From: Oopsacas minuta
Lineage: Eukaryota > Porifera > Hexactinellida > Lyssacinosida > Leucopsacidae
Direction: 5' to 3'
DNA length: 64,000 nt
Assembly: GCA_024704765.1 (NCBI GenBank)
Contig: JAKMXF010000022.1
Location: 124,001 to 188,000 of the forward strand
Position 1 is the first letter of the stretch. Each line of letters starts with the position of its first letter. A model generated the notes under the pieces. The model saw only the letters and a program-made list of their open reading frames with translations, was not told the DNA's origin and searched no databases. This document shows, in pieces, positions 9,930-19,973 of the stretch. The position numbers were made by a program, and so were the translations under genes.

Positions 9930-12335
9930 ATGTCTGTTCATAATACATTCCCGAATGAAAGTGCAGCGCTTGATAACGTGTACAAGAAATGGGAATCTAG
10001 AGGATCTGGGCCAATCAACCGAAATACTAATAATTCATTTTTCAAATCTTCTTCTCTTTCAGGAGCTGCTGCTTCTAATGGATTACATCAGAAGATTCCT
10101 TGCATATCTATCCAAGATATTCCGATTAAGGTCCATCTTCCTGACCTAGTTTTTCAATCTAGTTTCCCTAAAAATTCACTCCCAATCGGTTACTCACACA
10201 TACAGCAGATAGCTTCGTGTCAAGCATGCACACCAAACAGTAAACATAATACCCCTTACGTCTACGAGATTGGAATAAGAGATATTTTCACAGGACCTTC
10301 TATTGCTAAATACAAGAGTTGGATGGCCTGGTTATTCCCAATCACTTACCACTGTCTTACAAAAGATTGTAATCATAATTATCCTTCTCTCAGGAAGGAG
10401 ATCTTGTCTTCTCGATCTCTTGAAGATGGAATTGAAAAAATTGTTGGAGAAGACGAGGGAAAAGAATTGAGAAGGGAACTCCTCAACAAAGAGGCCGGTC
10501 AACTCTTAAACAAGATTAGTGGTAAGATGTCCACCTGGTTGATCCGTTTCGTTGGTTGTGTTTTCCACATATGTATGCCATTTTTCATCAAGAATCTCTA
10601 CGTGAACAGAACCCAGATTAGCACTCTCAAAGAACTCTACAAACAACAGCCTACCACTTCTTTCCTCTACCTCCCCACGCATCAAAGTCATCTTGACTAC
10701 CTCCTGATTACATTAGTCCTGTTTGATGCTAATCTCCCTTCCCCTCTGATAGCCGCTGGTATGAATCTTTTTATTCCAGTGTTTAGATCTATTCTCCGCT
10801 CTCTTGGTGCATTTTATATCCACAGATCACATGCTGGCTCTAATAGTTCTATCTATCCCCTGATACTCAAAGAATACATAACTACAGCTCTACAGCATGG
10901 CTGTCATATAGAGTTCTACCCAGAAGGAACTCGATCTCGCTCTGGGAAAGTTAACCTCCCAAAGAATGGTCTTATGGCTTTCGTTCTCGGCTCTATATTG
11001 GACAGTGGAGTGCAAGATGTCTACATCATTCCTACCACCATCTCTTATGAGTGTATTTTTGAAGATGGAATCACTAGAGAACTAATGGGGAAGGAAAAAG
11101 TTCCTGAAAGTTTTATGCAAGTTATGAAGGGGTTGTTCAAAATATTTGCTCGCTTCATTGGAGTAGTAAGAATTGACTTTGGACAGCCATACTCATTACA
11201 AGAGTTCGCTAGGACAGGAGCAATGGTTGACGAAAACGGATTGAAAATTAGTCGATTCTGTCCTTATATTGAAGATGACAGATATAGAAAAGTAAAATGT
11301 TTGATGAGTCATGTCCAATACGACTGGACACGTATCCAACCTACTCCTGGCACTGGGATAATATCCTATCTCTTATTGAATGCGTATAGAGAAGGTACTA
11401 CACTCCCGTTAATTGAGAGAGCATATCTAGCTATCCAGCAAGAAGCTCTTCTACACGGTAAGATATTTCTTAGTCAAGAACCTGCGGCACAAGCTGTTGA
11501 ATCCTCCCTTGAGCTTATCTCTCATCTCCTCCTTAAATCAGCTGATCCTATCCCCCTATATAAACCTAATCTGTGTCTAGAACAGAGTTTGGAGCTATTC
11601 TACTTCAGCAATAAAGCTATTTACCTATTCATTAACGAAGCTATTGTTGCTTCTACTCTGGAATCACTTCAGGCTGATTTCACAGGTCCTATTGGTCTTG
11701 TTTCAAGACATCAGCTGCTCCAGAAGGCATGCACTTTGTGCCTTCACCTATCTAAGGAATTCATATTTGGTCCTCCTTGTCAGGAACTCAGCACTATGCT
11801 CCTAGATGTTATTGATAGAATGGTAACACAGGAATTATTTCAAGTAAAGGAAGCTAGTGTTCTCACTTCTCAAGAACGTGGTTTATTGCGATTAGTGAGC
11901 ACTACTATGATACAAAGTGATGAGGATTGGGAGCTAGAAGATGAAACTATGTTAGTTTTGAGTCAAATACCAGAGCACCGAAAATGGCTGAGTATGTTCA
12001 GCTCATCATTGTATCCATACATTCTCTCCTACTGTCTAAGTGTGGATGCATTGAAAAATCTAAGTGGAGATGAACAGTTGGATATATGGCCTATGAAGAA
12101 GAAAGATTTGGAGAAATATGTTCATGAAGCAGTCTGCAAAGGAGCTTTGAGTGAAGGTCGTCCAGAAGCATGTTCTATTGAGATTGTACGTAATTGGTTC
12201 CTTCAAATGGTTTGTGTTGGTATTTTAACAGGGGGTAATACAGAACAAGAGTATACACTGAGTTCCCTTGAAAAATTGGAGGAATGGAGAAATTCTATGG
12301 CAAGTTTCCGAGTTAGAAAAATCATTGAAGTATGA
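9930..12335 (+). CDS. GPAM: Mitochondrial-type glycerol-3-phosphate acyltransferase (GPAT1)
   Basis: A single-exon protein of 801 residues. GPAT1 transfers an acyl group from acyl-CoA to sn-glycerol-3-phosphate, the first step of triacylglycerol and phospholipid synthesis, at the outer mitochondrial membrane. The acyltransferase block holds motif I 'HQSHLD' (His251 to Asp256), 'AAGMNLFIPVF', and motif III 'FYPEGTRSRSGK' (from Phe329). 'VRIDFGQPYSL' and the long C-terminal region ('LFYFSNKAIYLFINEAIVAS') resemble GPAM rather than the peroxisomal DHAP acyltransferase GNPAT. The N-terminal 'CQACTPNS' also resembles the GPAM lead-in. Length is close to human GPAM (about 828 residues). The start is the first ATG after a strongly AT-rich 229-bp spacer behind the TPR/CHAT gene. 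Confidence 0.9.
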   Translation: MSVHNTFPNESAALDNVYKKWESRGSGPINRNTNNSFFKSSSLSGAAASNGLHQKIPCISIQDIPIKVHLPDLVFQSSFPKNSLPIGYSHIQQIASCQACTPNSKHNTPYVYEIGIRDIFTGPSIAKYKSWMAWLFPITYHCLTKDCNHNYPSLRKEILSSRSLEDGIEKIVGEDEGKELRRELLNKEAGQLLNKISGKMSTWLIRFVGCVFHICMPFFIKNLYVNRTQISTLKELYKQQPTTSFLYLPTHQSHLDYLLITLVLFDANLPSPLIAAGMNLFIPVFRSILRSLGAFYIHRSHAGSNSSIYPLILKEYITTALQHGCHIEFYPEGTRSRSGKVNLPKNGLMAFVLGSILDSGVQDVYIIPTTISYECIFEDGITRELMGKEKVPESFMQVMKGLFKIFARFIGVVRIDFGQPYSLQEFARTGAMVDENGLKISRFCPYIEDDRYRKVKCLMSHVQYDWTRIQPTPGTGIISYLLLNAYREGTTLPLIERAYLAIQQEALLHGKIFLSQEPAAQAVESSLELISHLLLKSADPIPLYKPNLCLEQSLELFYFSNKAIYLFINEAIVASTLESLQADFTGPIGLVSRHQLLQKACTLCLHLSKEFIFGPPCQELSTMLLDVIDRMVTQELFQVKEASVLTSQERGLLRLVSTTMIQSDEDWELEDETMLVLSQIPEHRKWLSMFSSSLYPYILSYCLSVDALKNLSGDEQLDIWPMKKKDLEKYVHEAVCKGALSEGRPEACSIEIVRNWFLQMVCVGILTGGNTEQEYTLSSLEKLEEWRNSMASFRVRKIIEV

Positions 12336-12837
12336 GAAGAGATACTCTAATATACATCTCCATACTAGGCTCATCTCTACTTAGAAAGCGTCCCCTATTG
12401 AGATGAACGAAGTTTAATTATTTCCAATACAATATAAGTTAATTCAAATGAGTATAAATTATTGCATTGATTTTGTTCATTAGAACTTACTAATACAATG
12501 TCTGAGTATACCTGAAATTCGATAATTGGTAGAATTACGTATATTAGTGGTATCCATTCATTAACTTGTGGCCAAGTGATATTATTTAACTAACTAATTA
12601 AAGTTCTTATGTAGTTAACACAACATAACTATACACTCTACCCGTTGCTAAGGTCTAATAATTTCTCATTTTATTAATTGATAGTTTATCTACAATTCTA
12701 GTTTAATTTAATAAATAAAATGTTGATACTAAAATAACTACTAATTGTTAGTTAATAAGAGAAGTGCTAAAATAATAAAATTCGAATTCGTAAATCTAAT
12801 GAGGACCATTGTATTTAGGACCCATCATTCCTGTTAA
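12336..12837. other. Convergent 3' spacer
   Basis: This 502-bp AT-rich spacer lies between two genes that end toward each other (GPAM and HNF1-like). It should contain both 3' UTRs; AATAAA-type strings occur near 12711-12720. I see no ORF, RNA gene or clear repeat. Confidence 0.45.
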
Positions 12838-14253
12838 TTACAAGTGACGCAAGTTACCACAATTGTAATGGAAGACCTTGTTGATCAGCATAGGGGAGGT
12901 CTCAGACTTTGGGATAAGCGCTCTCTTCCCAAACTCATTGAGTCCAAAGTTTGAATTCTCAGATTCAATCAGTTCTCGCTTAATTTTGAATGCATCTTGT
13001 CCGATTTGCCCTAGAGTCCCAGTCGTAGGAGAAATCATTTGAATTTCTGAGGGGTCTTGTCTACTTTCAAGTTTCCTCTTGTTTGTGAACCAGGTGTAGA
13101 TTCGGGTCTCGTTTATTCGCTCCCACTCTCCATCTGGGATATTCCAAGGACGGTCCTCTGCAATTGCTTGCTCTGCTTCGTTGCAAATCCGTGCTAGTTC
13201 TAATCTTTGCTCGCGTGTTGGGAAGCGATTCTTCTTGTAAGCTTCAGTGAGGATTTGGATAGCAATGTTCGACCATTTCCATCTAGGTCTTCTTCGCTTC
13301 GCAGACTGGCTCGTACTCGGGGCAGACGGCTCTTGGCGATTCCTAATTTGATGTCTCTCAAACCAATTATACAGTTTGACTCGTTTGGATGTTTTCATTG
13401 GCGTACCTCGGTTGAAATGTTGTGAGAGATGACTTTGATTGAGATTTGTTGCTTCAACTAATTCTCTTTGCAATACATTATTCTGCGTCATGTAACTTTT
13501 GATAATTTTAGCTACAGTTAATGGTTCTTGTTTAAGAAGTTCATTAGCTAAGTCTCCAGGCAATTCGTCGTCCTCTTTTTGCAACTGTGAGTCGTTTCCA
13601 CCGTTTACATTATCCTCACACTCGAGTTGACACTGACCACTACTTGATATTATTTCTTGTTCCTGATTATCATTTTCATCAAGAATTCTCATCAAAATGT
13701 CTTTTGTAATTCCCTTTTCTTTTAGCAACGCTTTTACTGTTTCTCGTTGATCCCAATTAGGGTCATCCTCTCCAGGCTGTTCGGATACAAACACGTTTGG
13801 ATCTGTTACAATTGAGTTGCAAGGGACTGACACCTGTGCAGAGTTTGGGCTTGATGTTGTTACGATCGCTAGAGATGGACTCAACTGGTTCAAATCTACT
13901 TTTATTTCATGTAGAGGAGATTCCGGAAATGATTTACTTTGCAAATCAAAAGCACTCGCATCTCCATTACTGTAATTATTATCAACTGGCTGACTTACAT
14001 TCATTGTAGTGATGTCATTCCCAATCAGTGAAGTGATTTCTGCTGGAGACGTAGGGCTGAACAATTGATCTGAAGCTAGACTTGAGCTAAATATATTTGT
14101 ATTGCAGTCAATATTGAAGGTTATTGTTGTAGATGGATTGGAAGCAAAATCAATTTCATTTTTCTGATCTAAGATCTCCTCTCTATATGTAACCTCGGTA
14201 GTAAAGAAAGTTCCAGTTGGGTTTTCTCTTTCTACCCTATCCTGTATATCCAT
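12838..14253 (-). CDS. HNF1: HNF1-class POU-like homeobox transcription factor
   Basis: A single-exon protein of 471 residues. Residues 165-195 ('KALLKEKGITKDILMRIL') resemble the N-terminal dimerisation helix of HNF1. Residues about 232-304 are the atypical POU-specific domain, with 'LNQSHLSQHFNRGTPMKT' nearly identical to vertebrate HNF1. Residues about 318-398 are an atypical homeodomain with the long helix 2-3 insertion of this class; the recognition helix reads 'RIYTWFTNKRK' where vertebrates have WFANRRK. 'KRRRPRWKW' at the domain start is a likely nuclear localisation signal. HMBOX1 is the alternative, but its POU-like domain lacks the HNF1-style core seen here. The first 160 residues are Ser/Thr/Asn-rich and probably disordered, perhaps regulatory. 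HNF1 proteins bind DNA as dimers and control epithelial and gut genes in vertebrates; the role here is unknown. Confidence 0.92.
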   Translation of the reverse strand: MDIQDRVERENPTGTFFTTEVTYREEILDQKNEIDFASNPSTTITFNIDCNTNIFSSSLASDQLFSPTSPAEITSLIGNDITTMNVSQPVDNNYSNGDASAFDLQSKSFPESPLHEIKVDLNQLSPSLAIVTTSSPNSAQVSVPCNSIVTDPNVFVSEQPGEDDPNWDQRETVKALLKEKGITKDILMRILDENDNQEQEIISSSGQCQLECEDNVNGGNDSQLQKEDDELPGDLANELLKQEPLTVAKIIKSYMTQNNVLQRELVEATNLNQSHLSQHFNRGTPMKTSKRVKLYNWFERHQIRNRQEPSAPSTSQSAKRRRPRWKWSNIAIQILTEAYKKNRFPTREQRLELARICNEAEQAIAEDRPWNIPDGEWERINETRIYTWFTNKRKLESRQDPSEIQMISPTTGTLGQIGQDAFKIKRELIESENSNFGLNEFGKRALIPKSETSPMLINKVFHYNCGNLRHL

Positions 14254-15305
14254 CTGTTTAGTTAGTTAATAAGAAAAGACAACGTCAGCACTACTAATAT
14301 TAAATTTAATATTAACTTTGAGTATTTATACTATGAATCGCTAACAGAGTCAATTGGTTGTAGAGTTAAACTTTAACTAAGTTACTAACCATTTAACTTA
14401 ACTCAAATTTAACCATCTTGTGGGTATCTATTTCAACTCTGTTCTTCAACTTAGATTTATCTGCAAATATGTCTATATTTCATTGGCTTTATTGCAATAT
14501 TATTTACTCGTCAATGATATTAATTTCATAAATGAGCCTGACTGCGATACTTCCACTAAAACTATTATTGAAATTCGAATAATCCACATATTATAAATAG
14601 AGCCAAAAATTCTCAAAAACTAAATTTACAATTGTTTCTAATAACAGATATCTACAAAATGGGTAACACAAACTCACCAGCAATGATGATAGTTTGAAAT
14701 ACAGCGGAGTCTCCCAATAATATTTGTGAGCCAGGTGTAGATTCGGCTTCTCAGAGATTGATTAAGTATTATTTACATGTATTATCAACTTATTTCGTTC
14801 CACGAGCTTGTCCGTTGTAGAGGTGTTGTCCGATTTTCGGAGTGTCTGTTTTGGGAGACTCCACTGTACTGACGTTTAGCGATTTAATACGGAATTCCAG
14901 TTAGAATGCATACACTAAACTAATACTCATCTGTGAATGTTATTAATTAGTATGATCGCAAATAACGAGTTAATGGATCAATAAGAATACCTTTTATGGT
15001 AATGTTTTATTTATTATTATTATTATAATATTTTTCCCAGTTAGTTGAAACATGTTTCTCTCTACTGGCCCACATTAAATTTGGCAAACATGAAGCCACG
15101 AATATAGTCTTATATAATTCTCAGATGCCTTAATTTAATTCAGTTAGACATAACACTGTCCTTCCTCTAGTATGTTCTTCTTTCCATTTCCGTATTATAT
15201 TTTAACTTCATTAGCGCCCCCACGTGTTCATAAGGATGCCCTATGGAACTGATTATTGTCATTAATTAGTTATTTACTATTGTTTGTTTTCTGTTACATT
15301 CAGGT
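14254..15305. other. Divergent intergenic spacer carrying a MITE
   Basis: This 1,052-bp spacer lies between the divergent HNF1-like and FMN reductase genes. It is AT-rich with simple TTA/TAT runs near 15009-15035 and holds one small TIR element (listed separately). I see no ORF or RNA gene. Confidence 0.5.
14702..14866. mobile_element. 165-bp TA-flanked MITE, Tc1/mariner type
   Basis: The 16-bp ends at 14702-14717 and 14851-14866 are inverted copies with one mismatch (CAGCGGAGTCTCCCAA against the complement of TTGGGAGACTCCACTG). Each end is flanked by a TA dinucleotide (14700-14701 and 14867-14868), the target duplication of Tc1/mariner/pogo transposases. There is no ORF inside, so it is non-autonomous. 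Confidence 0.75.
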
Positions 15306-15902
15306 ATGGCATCAAAGTCAGCCTTGCGGGTAATGGTATTTCTGGGATCGGGAAGAGAAGGTCGAATGGGAGAGAGAGTATCAACCTTAATAAGGAAGAA
15401 ACTGGAGAGCAAAGAAGTAAATGTTTCTTTTATAGATCCTTTGACTTTGGGTGAACCAGTTGTAAAACAACCTATTCAATTTTTGAAAGATCCGTCTTTA
15501 GTAGCTGATAATTTGAAGAAATATAATGAGGAGATTATCAAATCTGACGCATACTTTCTCATTACAGCAGAATACAATGGATCTATTTGTCCTGGTCTTT
15601 CTAACTGTATTGACTATTTTCCTCCATCTTCATATGAACACAAACCTTTTGCAATATCAAGTTATTCAATGGGCCCATTCGGTGGTGTTATAGCAGGTAG
15701 TTCATTACGTCACGTCATTTCCGTTTTGGGAGGATTTCCTATTGCAGGTTCCCTTGTTATTCCTGAAGTGCATAAAGCTGTGAGTGAAGATGGAGTTGGA
15801 AATGAACGAGTAGAAAGGAACGCTGAAAAGATTGTGAACTCTTTATTGTGGTATACAGAAGCTATTAAGAAGCAAAAAGAAACGAAACCTCTTCCTAAAT
15901 AG
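15306..15902 (+). CDS. NADPH-dependent FMN reductase family protein
   Basis: A 198-residue flavodoxin-like protein. 'VMVFLGSGREGRMGERV' at residues about 10-26 is the phosphate-binding loop of NAD(P)H-dependent FMN reductases, and 'AYFLITAEYNGSICPGLSNC' (about 81-100) is the family's flavin-site signature 'EYNGS.P..L.N.ID'. Such enzymes reduce FMN or azo and quinone substrates with NAD(P)H. The length is normal for the family. A CAG lies two bases before the ATG (15301-15303), so a 5' UTR intron is possible. The substrate cannot be inferred. Confidence 0.85.
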   Translation: MASKSALRVMVFLGSGREGRMGERVSTLIRKKLESKEVNVSFIDPLTLGEPVVKQPIQFLKDPSLVADNLKKYNEEIIKSDAYFLITAEYNGSICPGLSNCIDYFPPSSYEHKPFAISSYSMGPFGGVIAGSSLRHVISVLGGFPIAGSLVIPEVHKAVSEDGVGNERVERNAEKIVNSLLWYTEAIKKQKETKPLPK

Positions 15903-16826
15903 TTCATTCACTAGAATTCTAGATTCTAGGTCATCTCTGAAAAGGTTAACAACAGCCTTATAATTAAATTATAATATTTATAAAACAGTTCATTTTGTCG
16001 TATTAGAAACAGGAATATTCTCATTCATTCATATATTTATATTTATATTTACTAATATCTGGGAAAAATAGATTTACAGGGTTTCAATGTCCTGTGGTGT
16101 TCGTATTAGCGATTCGTCTAATAGCAAAATCCGCCTATTAGTAACTTTCCATGGACACAGAGTATAATAGCAATTCATGTACTAATTAGGAAAATTGATG
16201 CAAAATACTAATAGTTTAATTCCACAAAATATATCCAAATGAATATCTTGTTAATTAAAAGAATGATATATTAGCAATCGGACAATTTGCTCTAAGCATA
16301 GTCTACGGTTATAAGAAATCTCTTATCAGATCAGATATGTCTGATTCGAGCTTAACTCTTAATTAAACCTGTCTTTAGATGGCTTGGTACAATTCTCTTA
16401 AATTGGATCAGAATCTCACAGCTATAACTATATACGTACTGTAAGATTTCACATATTTTCACTAATATTAGGCCTTCATGTAGCTAAATTTCATCAAAAT
16501 ATTGGCATCATAAGTATACCCGTGTTCTAGTCAGGTGTGCTGCGGATGAGGGAGCTAAAAAAACAATATTCAGCTACAGAGACCTTATTAACCTCATTGA
16601 GTCATTTCTAATAGGATAAATAATCGTCTTAATTCCGAATAAAAGTATTAAATGATTATCGAATGACTTCAGCTGTTTGTATTGGGATTCTGAATATAAG
16701 TTCTCGTTATAAGCTCTCTATTATTAATTGAGCCCAATTTTAATTGTGGTTGGATAATATAATATTCCAACTGATTAATTAATTAATTAATATTCATTAT
16801 AAACGAATAATTAGTACATAATTTGA
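15903..16826. other. Intergenic spacer, nothing recognised
   Basis: 924 bp of AT-rich sequence between two plus-strand genes. A short TTAA-type simple repeat lies at about 16774-16790. I see no ORF, RNA gene or clear element. Confidence 0.45.
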
Positions 16827-19219
16827 ATGGACCCTTCTCCAGAACAAGAGCCTCTTTCAAACCATTCTACAACCGAGAATTCTACTGTAGAGCTAAATTT
16901 AAACCACACGGACACACCTGAACAAAACTCTCGTACAAAATCACAAGTTGAATCAGATGATGATAAATACTGTTATTCTAACTCATCAGAGAATTCAGAT
17001 TCTCCTGCTCCAACCAGCAAACCTACTACTCCAGAACTATTACTGCCTTTAGAGCCTGAATTCTTTACTGAAACAGGTGAAAGTATTTCTGAAGTAAAGA
17101 GCTCTCATTTGTCTACTGACTCTCCTCAAGAAATAAATTTAGTAGATAAAGATAAAGAGGTTGATGTAGAATGGAATTCCAGTAAGAATTATGATCATCT
17201 AGTCCCCACTACTCCAGAACTCATAATCCCTTTAGAATCCCAGTTCTTTACTGAAGCAGTTGAAAGTATATCCGAATTAAAGAGTTCCCATCGTTCTAAT
17301 GACTCTCTCCCTCTAGAAGTAAGTTTAAGAGATAAAGATAAAGATATTGACATAGAATTGAAATTCAATAAGAATTCTGATCCTCTTCCAATTACCTCAG
17401 ATGATAATACAGAAATGGCAAGCAGTAAAGAAGTAGAAAAAATCCAGTCTCCGAGTGAAAACGTATTCTATTCAGAACTCAGGTCTCAGAAACCATGTTC
17501 TGCACCACATAGTCCTATATTTCCCTCAAAGAGAAAAATACATAGAAAATCATGCCAGGAACCTCCTTCCTTGCCAGAAATTTCTCCTGGTCGATCTTCA
17601 GTCTTCTACGCACCAATAGAACTAGAAGATAAGTTTGACATCATGAGCGGACCATCTATCCCATCTCAATCTATAAAGAGTCCCCCCTCCAAACGACACA
17701 CTAGTTCCCTCTCTTCCAAGCCCCAATACCCAACCTTATTTGAGCTTTCTTACAGTGATTCAGATTCTGTAAATCTTAGCATTGTAGACCGTATAGAGAG
17801 AGAATACAAAATTAAGGAAGGAACTATTAAACTCTTCAATGCAGCTAAGAATATCCAGCAATCCATGGAGGCAGCTAAATCATACTTCACATCAAATGCT
17901 AAGATAATAGCTCTCCTCCGTAAATTGCAATCTTCTAAGGTAGAAGAGCGTGAACAACAGGAGGACAAACCTGGCTCTCTATTGAGTGTTGATGTTACTC
18001 CTGAGCCTTCTAAAGCTACCATTTCAATCTCTCACATAAGAATTCCTCTGGAATGGAAAGAGTTCGACAATATAAAACACCCAATAGAAACGGGTTGGGT
18101 ATTCTGTCTATTCAAGCTAGAAGGAGAAGTAGCTGACACACAAACACTCATATCAGTTGATAGAAGTATTAATGATCTAACATTCCCTGACGTCATCATA
18201 TTCCCTGCTCCTGTCTCGCATGAATTCCGCTTAGAAATAGAAGTGTACTTCAGTCAGGGTCTATTCAGTGGGAAAGATATAGGAAGTTCTAAAGGTATCA
18301 GGAATAGATCAAAAACTAAGGTAAATTAATATATTAATTATAGAAAAGTTATATTATAAATTCATTCTATGTAGTGGTCCACTGACTCAATTTCTAGTCA
18401 AGCCAGCTCCTATGACAGTCCCAGCAACATGCCTCGCTACCATCTAGCCGGGTTCTCATCTCTGAAGCTAGCAGATCTATCTGAAGGTCTTTACACTTAC
18501 AAGCTAACAAAAGGAGCTGTCGGATCTAGTCCCTCTGCTTCTACTCACACCTTCAGTAATCAGCTCCTTCCTCTTTGGGGACAGATATGCAGTCAGATAT
18601 ATGTAGTACCAACAAGCGTTAAGGGAAATAAAATGGAAGGATTTGTTGATATTCGTTCGATGGTTAATGAGTCTCCTGTCTGGAAACATTACTGGTGTGT
18701 GTTGAAACAGACTACTCTATTCTTCTGGAATGCTCCTGAAGATGTTAGAAACTCTACACATATCTCTAATATACCGCTAACTACTATGATGGAAGTTAAG
18801 AGGCCACGTGCTGAAGATGGAACATTCCGGAAAAACAGTTTATTTATCTCAGAATGTGAAACTAAGCAGCACGCTATCTCCTTTGGCAACAAGGAAGAGA
18901 GAGACTCTTGGTGGAAAGAATTATCACGATCCATCAGTGACTTGCAAGTCTGGCGAAATTATGCTACAAAGGTAAGTTCATAAATATACTGTTTATATTT
19001 ACAAATAAATATTATTGTTAATTTCAGTGCCAAGTTGTACCTGATCTGCTAACCAGTAAGAAAAGCTTCAACAGCAGGACAAAGAGAGTAGCCAGCCCTA
19101 TCGAATCTATGAGACAATCTATTACTGCTCCTCCAGAGAGTCACACGAAGAGATTTATAAGTACTGGTAACACAGCTGTAGCTAAATCTGCTAGTAAATC
19201 TCATGTTCCACATGTTTAA
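16827..19219 (+). CDS. ANLN: Anillin-like cytokinesis scaffold with PH domain
   Basis: Three exons, about 16827-18294, 18403-18971 and 19028-19219, join in phase to 742 residues. The first splice junction is the least certain; it was chosen because it is the GT/AG pair that keeps the frame open. The first 320 residues are Ser/Thr/Glu-rich and contain two tandem 61-residue repeats. Residues about 330-385 are a helical segment ('ERE..IKEGTIKLFNAAKN'), followed by the C2-like part of an anillin homology domain ('LTFPDVIIFPAP', 'FRLEIEVYFSQG'), then 'RYHLAGFSSLKL', which matches the anillin 'F.L.G...L' segment. A PH domain follows ('MEGFVDIRS', 'WKHYWCVLK', 'ERDSWWKELSRSISDLQVW'). Anillin links RhoA, F-actin and septins at the cleavage furrow. 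Rhotekin shares this layout and is the alternative. The protein is shorter than vertebrate anillin, and no myosin- or actin-binding motifs are obvious. Confidence 0.75.
17025..17390 (+). repeat. Two in-frame 183-bp tandem repeats in the anillin-like exon
   Basis: The segment from 17025 and the segment from 17208 encode related 61-residue units, each starting with 'TTPEL' and carrying 'FFTE..ESISE.KSSH' and an acidic 'DKDK' stretch. The period is 183 bp, so the frame is kept. The copies are diverged, so the duplication is not recent. Confidence 0.7.
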
Positions 19220-19973
19220 TCTTTATATCCTGTTTATTATATCTATTCTAGCTTAAATAATGAAGAATTTAATATTTTGTTGGTGGATTATTTGAGTAAT
19301 TTTTAATTTGTACAAATGTTTATTGCATAGTTTATTTGAGTAAAATTTGCATAATTTGAATTTATATTTTATAGAATCTTATTGGGATTATATCTTCCAG
19401 CCAGCAGCTGTGAATCATAGTTATACATATATAATTATTTCTAGAAATTCTTTATACTTGTTATAAAAGCCATTCACTGCAAAATTACAGCTCACTGCCT
19501 TATTCTAAGAAAATCATGTGATAAGATCTCCACCTACTATATAAAGCATGATTGTATTCAAATGATCCAAAAGATTAGGCATTACAAAAGAAATTCAATT
19601 TAATGTTCACATAAAACTGATAAAAGTAAAGTCAGACCTCTAACGACTTCGGGCAGGATAAATTAATTCTTGACCTTTATATATGGCAAACATACTGACT
19701 TTCAAATTCGTGGGATTTCTCAAGAATCTCGGGAATTTGAAAGTTTCCATATTGACAGCGGTAATTTGAATTTCCTAATTTCAAGCAATTCCTTCCTGGT
19801 ATGTCATAATCCTGACTACATACATGAATGAGGGGGGTGAGCTAATTAGCTAGAATACCTGTGTATCTTTGGACATGTAACTGTTGTATATTTATTAGAA
19901 ACTAAGTCAATTACTAAGGAAAAATAGTATTATTTTCATATACTTTTATTAGCAACTACTTCGTTCTATATCT
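19220..19973. other. Intergenic spacer with an inverted repeat
   Basis: 754 bp between the anillin-like gene and peroxiredoxin 6, both on the plus strand. It is AT-rich. It holds one hairpin-forming inverted repeat (listed separately) and no ORF. Confidence 0.45.
19698..19744. repeat. Perfect 12-bp inverted repeat
   Basis: ACTTTCAAATTC at 19698-19709 is inverted at 19733-19744 with a 23-nt loop. Pairing continues outward with a small bulge (ATATGG near 19681 against CCATAT near 19748-19753). It could be a degraded small TIR element or a hairpin; it lies about 230 bp upstream of the peroxiredoxin 6 start. Confidence 0.55.

Noticed and set aside
9930-12335. GNPAT (peroxisomal DHAP acyltransferase)
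   Set aside because: The segment after motif III and the long C-terminal part resemble GPAM, and no peroxisomal C-terminal signal is present.
12838-14253. HMBOX1 rather than HNF1
   Set aside because: The POU-like core 'LNQSHLSQHFNRGTPMKT' is HNF1-type; HMBOX1 differs throughout that helix.
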